DNA from: Adineta steineri
Taxonomy: Eukaryota; Rotifera; Eurotatoria; Adinetida; Adinetidae
Length of the DNA: 64,000 nucleotides
Reading direction: 5' to 3'
Assembly: GCA_905250115.1 (NCBI GenBank)
Contig: CAJNOI010000038.1
Span: 278,308 to 342,307, forward strand
The translations under genes were made by a program, and so were the position numbers. Below the pieces are notes generated by a model that was not told the DNA's origin, ran no database searches, and saw only the letters and a list, made by a program, of their open reading frames with translations. Shown here piece after piece: positions 58,270 to 64,000 of the stretch (positions within the stretch are counted from its first letter, which is position 1; each line of letters opens with the position of its first letter).

Positions 58270-59124
58270 ATGGTGATCACTACGAAAACTATTTTGTTCT
58301 TATCGTGCGGATTATTTAGTCTGTTAATGTTATTCATTCTTGTAAAAGATAATAATTTTCCTAGAATATCTTTGAATTCAATTACTAAAGTATTGTCTAA
58401 TGTCCCGAACAGTTTTACGTGTCAAACATGGACGAAATTATCATATATTAATAATCAAACGTATCGCCAATGTTTAAATTCGGATATGAACAATAAGTTT
58501 TGGCAGAGCCCTGGAATACGTCATACGGTGTATAAATCCTTATTGAATGCTTCTTCACTTATTATCGAAGTGGGTGGAAATCGTGGAGAAGATACAGATA
58601 GATTTATTCAACTTTATAATCCTTTTATTATTAGTTATGAACCATTAATACCCATGTGGAAAAGTCTTAGCGAAAAGTTTAAACAAAATCCGAAAATAGA
58701 AATTCATCCATATGGATTAGGAAATCTTGCACGAGATTTAGTTGTTGAACCATATGCTTTTCAAAATGAAGGTACAAGTATTTTTCGACCTGTATCTAAT
58801 ATGAATTCTTCCAAAATTCAACGAATTAAATTACTTAATATCGTTGAAGTGATCGAAGATGTACGTAAGACAAAAACAAAAAATGGAATAATCGATATGA
58901 TTAGCATTAATTGTGAAGGATGTGAATTTGAAATCTTACCTGTACTAATTTCCAACAATATGATGGAATATTTTCGAATTATTCAATTTGCAACGCATAT
59001 CAAATTGGTACCCGATGCATCGTGTATATATTGTCAAATAGAACAATCTTTGGAAAGAACTCATCGTGTTAAATATCATTACAATAAGATATGGGAAGGT
59101 TGGCTACTGAAAAATCATCTTTGA
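58270..59124 (+). CDS. Membrane-anchored FkbM-type methyltransferase
   Basis: Intronless, 284 residues. An N-terminal anchor (TTKTILFLSCGLFSLLMLFI, residues 4-23) again makes it type II. The SAM-binding start is LIIEVGGNRGEDTDRFIQLY, with acidic motif ISYEPL. FkbM-type features further on are GLGNLARDL, EGTSIFRP and DMISINCEGCEFEILPVLIS, the last being the D-x-x-K/N-x-D/N-x-E-G-x-E motif of the family. FkbM enzymes O-methylate sugars or polyketides. The cysteines near the C-terminus (CIYCQIE) fit a lumenal domain. Encoded 526 bp after the first methyltransferase on the same strand, and also inside the inverted-repeat cassette. Confidence 0.85.
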   Translation: MVITTKTILFLSCGLFSLLMLFILVKDNNFPRISLNSITKVLSNVPNSFTCQTWTKLSYINNQTYRQCLNSDMNNKFWQSPGIRHTVYKSLLNASSLIIEVGGNRGEDTDRFIQLYNPFIISYEPLIPMWKSLSEKFKQNPKIEIHPYGLGNLARDLVVEPYAFQNEGTSIFRPVSNMNSSKIQRIKLLNIVEVIEDVRKTKTKNGIIDMISINCEGCEFEILPVLISNNMMEYFRIIQFATHIKLVPDASCIYCQIEQSLERTHRVKYHYNKIWEGWLLKNHL

Positions 59125-59927
59125 AATTAAATTACATTTGTGACTTGTTCAAATAATAGAATCTGCGGCGAATGAAAAAGTCTTTATTTAACAACATAAC
59201 TTTAGAGAATATCTTGTGAGAATATTTTTTCAAGTCTAAGAATAAATAAAGGTCGATCAAACTTAATTCTAAAAGATGTCAGTAATAAATAACATAAATT
59301 TTCATTCGAAGAAATACTTGTCAAATCTTCTATTCGATTCACATAATGAAGTTGTCAAATTGTTTGCTCAATCTAATAAATATAAACCACTAGCAGAGGT
59401 ACTCACTGAAAAAACTCTCTCACACAGTTTTCGCTACAAAATATTCAAATTTCAAGCAACTTCTGTATCCGACCCCCTCGCCTATCGACCATCCTTGGGG
59501 CCTAAGGAAGCGTCGTGGAAAGTTTGGTAATCGTAGCTATTACAGGGACTGAATGCATAGCGAACAAAAGATGCGTGCTCAGACAGCCTAAGCTATCAAT
59601 TTTTTTTAAGTTTTTGAAATACTGCAATCCTATTGGTCAATTTCATAGATTGCCTGCAGCAAGCGCAGGATTCTTTTTTTTTCGGAACAAAGTAGATGCC
59701 GATTTTCCCCTGGGTATAGACATCATTTCTGAAAAGTTTCATTGCATTTGCTCGTACGGTCTCCAAATGCATAAAGAGCAAAAAACTTTCTTCTTTGTAT
59801 ATATAGATTTATATTTTGAATATTCAGTTGCGATTTTTGAATATTCTATCGATATCTCTATTTTACTTACAATTACAAAACAGAAATACTACGCATAACG
59901 CAGTGTTTTTTAGAAGAATTTATAACT
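59125..59927. other. Spacer inside the cassette with a GC-richer core
   Basis: The gap between the convergent FkbM gene and the glycosyltransferase-like gene. 59460-59780 is less A/T-rich than its surroundings and has odd composition (for example GACCCCCTCGCC, GGGGCCTAAGGAAGCG). An 84-codon ORF from 59276 runs into it without homology I recognise. It may be a relic of an inserted element or gene. Confidence 0.5.
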
Positions 59928-61055
59928 TTAGTTTGAAACTGTTATATCAAACTTTTGTCCAGTCGTTTTGTAATGAAGTATATAAGTTGGATCAGCATAA
60001 TAACCTGGATTTGATTGATATGGACGAGTAGTCTTGTTTTTAGTTATTTCATCTAATGCAGAACCAAAGTCTATGTAACGATTATAGGGATTTTCTTGCC
60101 ATGCATAATGGATCAGAACTCGAGTTAAATAACCAACTGAAAATGCAAAAAGACGATTGTTATATCGTTTTGCTGTTTCTGTAATTTTGGCAATCGCTTG
60201 TTCTCGTAGTTTGATATCTTCCCACATAGAAGGTCCGTTATCCGGATATAATAGTATTTCACATGCCCATTTGCTTAATTCAGCTAGTTTTGCAGGGTTC
60301 GTACCATTATTGATAATCAGAACTATTTTTCCCTTTTGATCTTCAATTAATGAACGGAATAAGATTTTTGTAGCAGGATAATTTGAATTGACGAATAAAT
60401 TCGCATATGTAAGATATTTGATATCTTGATGAATCATTGTAAGGAAATCATGAAAGGGACAAATCCTTTTTACATCATAAATTCCATAATAAAATGGACT
60501 ATTTGAATTATATTGATATTTTGGAAAAGCTAAACCAGTTCGTAAATCTTGACCCAGTTTTGATTTTCCTCCTCGCCAAGATGTTTTATCATGTGGATGA
60601 TATCCAAATGCAATACCAAACATTAACATCATATCTCCATCTCCTATTCGAACAAATGCTAATCCACTATCGTTTCTTGAAGAATCTGGAAATGGTTTAT
60701 TAATCATCGATGCCATTCGATAGAAATGAGTGCGAAATGTTCCTATAGTCCAAGAACATTGGGATCGTTTTTTATCGTTTTTTGCGCACCAATTTAGTAT
60801 TGAATCAGCACAAGTAATATTTGAGTCGGAAATAATGAAATTTGTTTGATTGTCTTTACGCTTTGTTATCCAATCATCAAGAGGTATCGAACTCTTGTAT
60901 AAAAATATATAGATTAGTACGAAACTGAATAGAATAATTCCAATAAGATAATATTTTACTGACATATTCTTTCTATCCTTAATATCGTATAGTCTAGAAT
61001 CTTCTCTAATATGTGCTTGATTATCTCCACGAATTGTTTTTACATAGATATTCAA
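59928..61055 (-). CDS. Type II membrane protein, GT-D glycosyltransferase-like
   Basis: Intronless. The longest reading starts at 61055 (375 residues). The likelier start is ATG 60965 (MSVKYYLIGIILFSFVLIYI), which places the membrane anchor at the very N-terminus as in Golgi enzymes. The lumenal domain has N-glycosylation sites (NQTN, NITC, NGTN, NKTT). Conserved-looking blocks are LAFVRIGDGDMMLMFGIAFG, FYYGIYDVKRICP, KGKIVLIINNGTNPA, FAFSVGYLTRVLIHYAWQEN and RYIDFGSALDEIT. The R-x-GDG-[ED] start, a middle VxxGxxD-type strand and a late Y-I-D-x-GSALD recall the GT-D fold (SP_1767/DUF1792) of bacteria. This family call is a memory-based inference. It faces the two methyltransferase genes. Confidence 0.72.
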   Translation of the reverse strand: MNIYVKTIRGDNQAHIREDSRLYDIKDRKNMSVKYYLIGIILFSFVLIYIFLYKSSIPLDDWITKRKDNQTNFIISDSNITCADSILNWCAKNDKKRSQCSWTIGTFRTHFYRMASMINKPFPDSSRNDSGLAFVRIGDGDMMLMFGIAFGYHPHDKTSWRGGKSKLGQDLRTGLAFPKYQYNSNSPFYYGIYDVKRICPFHDFLTMIHQDIKYLTYANLFVNSNYPATKILFRSLIEDQKGKIVLIINNGTNPAKLAELSKWACEILLYPDNGPSMWEDIKLREQAIAKITETAKRYNNRLFAFSVGYLTRVLIHYAWQENPYNRYIDFGSALDEITKNKTTRPYQSNPGYYADPTYILHYKTTGQKFDITVSN

Positions 61056-61430
61056 CCGTTTTCAGCTAAAGTTAAGTTACCTAAAATAAATTATACAGAC
61101 AGATACCAATGTTTTAATCAAAACATAAAAATCAAAATGAAAAATATAGAATTGTTTTGCTCACATTGTAAAAGTACACAGAACGGAAAGATATTTTGCT
61201 GGTAATAGTCAATCTAAGTTATTTTTCATGCATTGTTTCATTCTTTCTTTTCTAATGATTGATGTCACATACGAGATGATATTTTTTTCTATTTATTAAT
61301 TGTTGATTAATAGTTTTACACCGGAAAGAAAAACTCAGTGATCCTCAAAATTAAATCTAACAGCATCTTGCTTCCGTTACTACATCTAAACTATTACACA
61401 TTTCTCCTAAGATTGATAAACCAGCATTCG

Positions 61431-62458
61431 GATCATGATAATTTAAATCTCTCCAATTCTGTATTTCGTATCGATTTCTCTCATCTAGATTCTATATTAT
61501 AATGATATACGTCTTGCCTGAGTTTCTTCGTGACACTTTCCAGCTTGAGATCAAACTCAGACAACGTCTCTTTGACAAGTTATATGAGACGAACAAAAAT
61601 GTGGATTTAAAAGCTTCGAGGAGAAGCATAAAAATATCCTTCATAACGCACAACTAGATAAATATTGACGGATACCCAATAAAAAGCAAATAAGATAAAA
61701 AAAAATCTTTCTTCAACAAGTCATATGAAAAAAAACCTTGTGAATGTGACACGTATGTGATAAAGAGTGAAGAATTCTTTCATAAAAGATAAATGAGACA
61801 AATAAGTAAGGATGCTGAATGAGAAATAATGATATGCACACTTATATCCGCAGTATATCTTTGAAATATGCATTTTAAGATATGAGCTTGTATATACAAC
61901 AAGTTGAAAGAATCAAAGACAAATGTTTTATTTTAATAATACTATATTTATATTATCTGATTTGCGACTACTATAATATCATCTGGTAACTTCCAAAAGA
62001 TCAAAGAATCCATCTGACAACAATATATAGATACATATAGTTGATTATTTGTTGATCGCATTTCTGTACTGTTATAACAATCTGAAATTGGCAATTACAT
62101 GATGTTTGTATTGAATAAATTATAATCGATATAAACATTGTATGGATTCAAAACATTAATAGTTTTCAAAAATGAAAACTTTTGGTATAATGTGAAAAAA
62201 AATTCTTCATTCTATTTATAAAACTATTTGAATATATACATTATCTGGATTCTATACGATAAGCATAAAATCTCCTAGAATTGTATTGCATTCTAATTAA
62301 GTGTAAAACACTATTGTGACATGTTAAATCAAATTATATAGATAGAACGGTGTTGATTGATAAATTCATTAGTCTATATCCTGATAATATCGTTTGTTTA
62401 ACTCAGCAAGAAGTAATTTTTATTTAATTTACTTCATATATTTATAAACGAGCATCAT
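61431..62458 (-). repeat. Right arm of the long inverted repeat
   Basis: Reverse complement of the left arm (54859-56369), without its 470-bp insertion. It carries the empty target site near 61840. Together the arms bracket about 5.1 kb with three enzyme genes. No target duplication was found outside the arms (left flank ...TATGAGAGTAG, right flank TTACTTGCATA...). Confidence 0.9.
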
Positions 62459-63872
62459 TTACTTGCATAATTTCAGAAATATGAAATACTTGAAGTTATT
62501 CCAAAGTTATTATTAATAGTCAATGCTACTACTAATACAAGTGAATGCTTATTATGATAAATATATCGGTTAAATAGGACGCCATACTTGTAAGAAATAA
62601 CATTGTTATTCAAAATAATATAACTGCAACAAATATTTAAGTAATTTAATGCGAACGTATCTTGTATGTATAATATATATAATTTTAAGAATTTTGCATT
62701 ATTATTGATAATCGAAAAGTCTTATTTAAATACTATAGAGTGATCATGATTATAGATATAATAAAATTGCATGTAGTCAGAAGCTGCATTTTCTGTCTTG
62801 GAATGTGATAGATCCATACTTACGTGATCAAAATATCGATATCTCTATTGATTCTATGAACACGAGATGCTCAACGTTTGATAATGTGGAATAGCTTTCA
62901 GGTAATATGAGCAACAATGTTGATATTGATATTTGTGTACTAATTGTTCTATTACTAAACATCTTGATCGTATATTTGATATAATTCTCTCTATTGTCAC
63001 AATCATTATAATAATTACATATATCATGTCTGCATTAAATCTTTAATAATACAAATGGTCTCATTTTGAATATCTGAGAGCATCCTCATCAAGACTCAAT
63101 TAGTTTTATTTCCATAAAAAATATTTTTGATTTGTAAGAAAATATTATTATTGTCGGAAACTACAGAAAATGATCGTGAATATAAGATCAAAAAAAACTA
63201 CTACCTCACAGCTTTTGATATAACACAGTTAGTATGAGATCATCATTCTTTTGTTATGTATAGAATTCATTAATTGATTGACTTTTCTACTATTTTTGTT
63301 TTACTCGAATAATATATTATTCAAAGATAATAACTGAAGATCTTCTGCATTATAGTATAATATTTAACATAGACATTATAAAAATGATAACTAAAGTTTT
63401 ATTTTTCTTTTTCTTTTTTCGAAAATCGTTGTTTAACTGTTCTTCTTCTTTCGTTGTATATTACATATACAGAATAAATAAAAAAAAACCAACCTAAGTA
63501 TACAAAGGAAAAAATAAGTCTGTACATGTGACAAATGAGCGCGATTATACATACTAATGCAAGGAAAACCGGACAAAAAAAAATGAAAAAAAAAAACGAA
63601 AGAGTCAATCATAATGAAACTAGCAAACATAGAGGATATTTCTGATTAGAAAAAAATAAAAATAATAAAGTATTCATCTAGTTTGCGCTTTTTCTCTGTT
63701 TAAAAAATAGTGTTTTTTTCAAAACGGACGAATAAAATAAAAACTATAAATTTATGTGTTGATGTTTTCTTCTTCTAAGCATATTTGACTTTACTAAATC
63801 CTGCTTTTCATATAAATTAATATAAGATATTTTCTTTTTCTTCTCTAAAATAAAAAAAACAATACAAATCTC
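62459..63872. other. Intergenic, 1.4 kb
   Basis: Very A/T-rich, with Phe/Tyr-rich random ORFs on the minus strand near 63400-63630. No gene or repeat I can support. The right end should be the 3' UTR of the edge gene. Confidence 0.5.
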
Positions 63873-64000
63873 CTAATCACTATAATCAGGTACGGTCCTT
63901 GAACTACAATCAAATCGATAATTTTGTTGATAATTATTATCCCAATATTCAGGACCAATATATGATTCATAACCAATACAAAATTGTATATTATTTCCTA
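63873..64000 (-). CDS. C-terminal exon of an edge gene (partial)
   Basis: An open minus-strand frame enters from the right edge and ends at TAG 63873. It reads NNIQFCIGYESYIGPEYWD and then a Tyr/Asn/Gln-rich end with FDCSSRTVPDYSD. There are about 42 codons here; the rest lies outside the window. I do not recognise it. Codon use and the intact frame suggest it is a real exon. Confidence 0.45.
   Translation of the reverse strand, partial: GNNIQFCIGYESYIGPEYWDNNYQQNYRFDCSSRTVPDYSD

Noticed and set aside
63399-63630. Phe-rich minus-strand ORFs
   Set aside because: Expected from A/T-rich sequence; no start context, no splice sites, no family resemblance.
1-64000. tRNA, rRNA, CRISPR arrays, bdelloid spliced-leader RNA gene, reverse transcriptase or transposase
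   Set aside because: Looked for by eye on both strands and not found; all transposon-like elements seen are non-coding.

Overview
The window is nuclear DNA of a small, compact, AT-rich animal genome. Introns are mostly 50-60 bp with GT-AG ends, genes are closely packed, and many encode conserved animal proteins. Two axonemal dynein intermediate chains mark a ciliated animal. Several genes look foreign to animals (an OPT-family oligopeptide transporter, and a cluster of membrane-anchored methyltransferase and glycosyltransferase-like genes). This mix, plus many short DNA-transposon relics and a large inverted repeat, fits a bdelloid rotifer best. That is an inference; no species marker was found. 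Exon boundaries were assigned by eye from splice sites, reading phase and remembered homologues.

Left part (1-16.8 kb): the 5' end of a PSME4/PA200 proteasome-activator gene runs off the left edge. Next come two U1 snRNA genes, head to head and clearly different in sequence, and a four-helix MARVEL-domain gene. A cytospin (SPECC1L-type) gene then spans 4.7-14.1 kb, with three alternative first exons that all splice in the same phase to one common exon.

Middle part (16.8-38.3 kb): a small unknown helical protein converges to within 6 bp of a DNAI1 paralogue. A second, more conserved DNAI1 gene lies next to it, followed by a LIM-SAM-coiled-coil-YfaP-like gene of unusual architecture. A 3-kb gene-poor stretch holds a foldback element and a short TIR element. 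Then come a 10-exon OPT transporter, a small tail-anchored protein, a NOL8 homologue, a C5orf22 homologue and YPEL5. A hAT-type MITE with a perfect 8-bp target duplication and a small secreted protein close this part.

Right part (38.3-64 kb): a long Ser-rich gene carries six single-exon W-N-x-x-S-K/R repeats. It is followed by a mitochondrial glutamate carrier, a p50RhoGAP (ARHGAP1) gene with a hAT MITE in one intron, and an NZF-type zinc-finger gene. The main structure is a pair of roughly 1-kb inverted arms (54859-56369 and 61431-62458). They enclose three genes for type II membrane enzymes: a class I SAM methyltransferase, an FkbM-type methyltransferase and a possible GT-D-type glycosyltransferase. 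One arm carries a 470-bp insertion whose empty site is preserved in the other arm. The three enzymes could act together on glycans in the Golgi, and the whole may be a mobile or palindromic cassette. This is the best candidate here for something undescribed.
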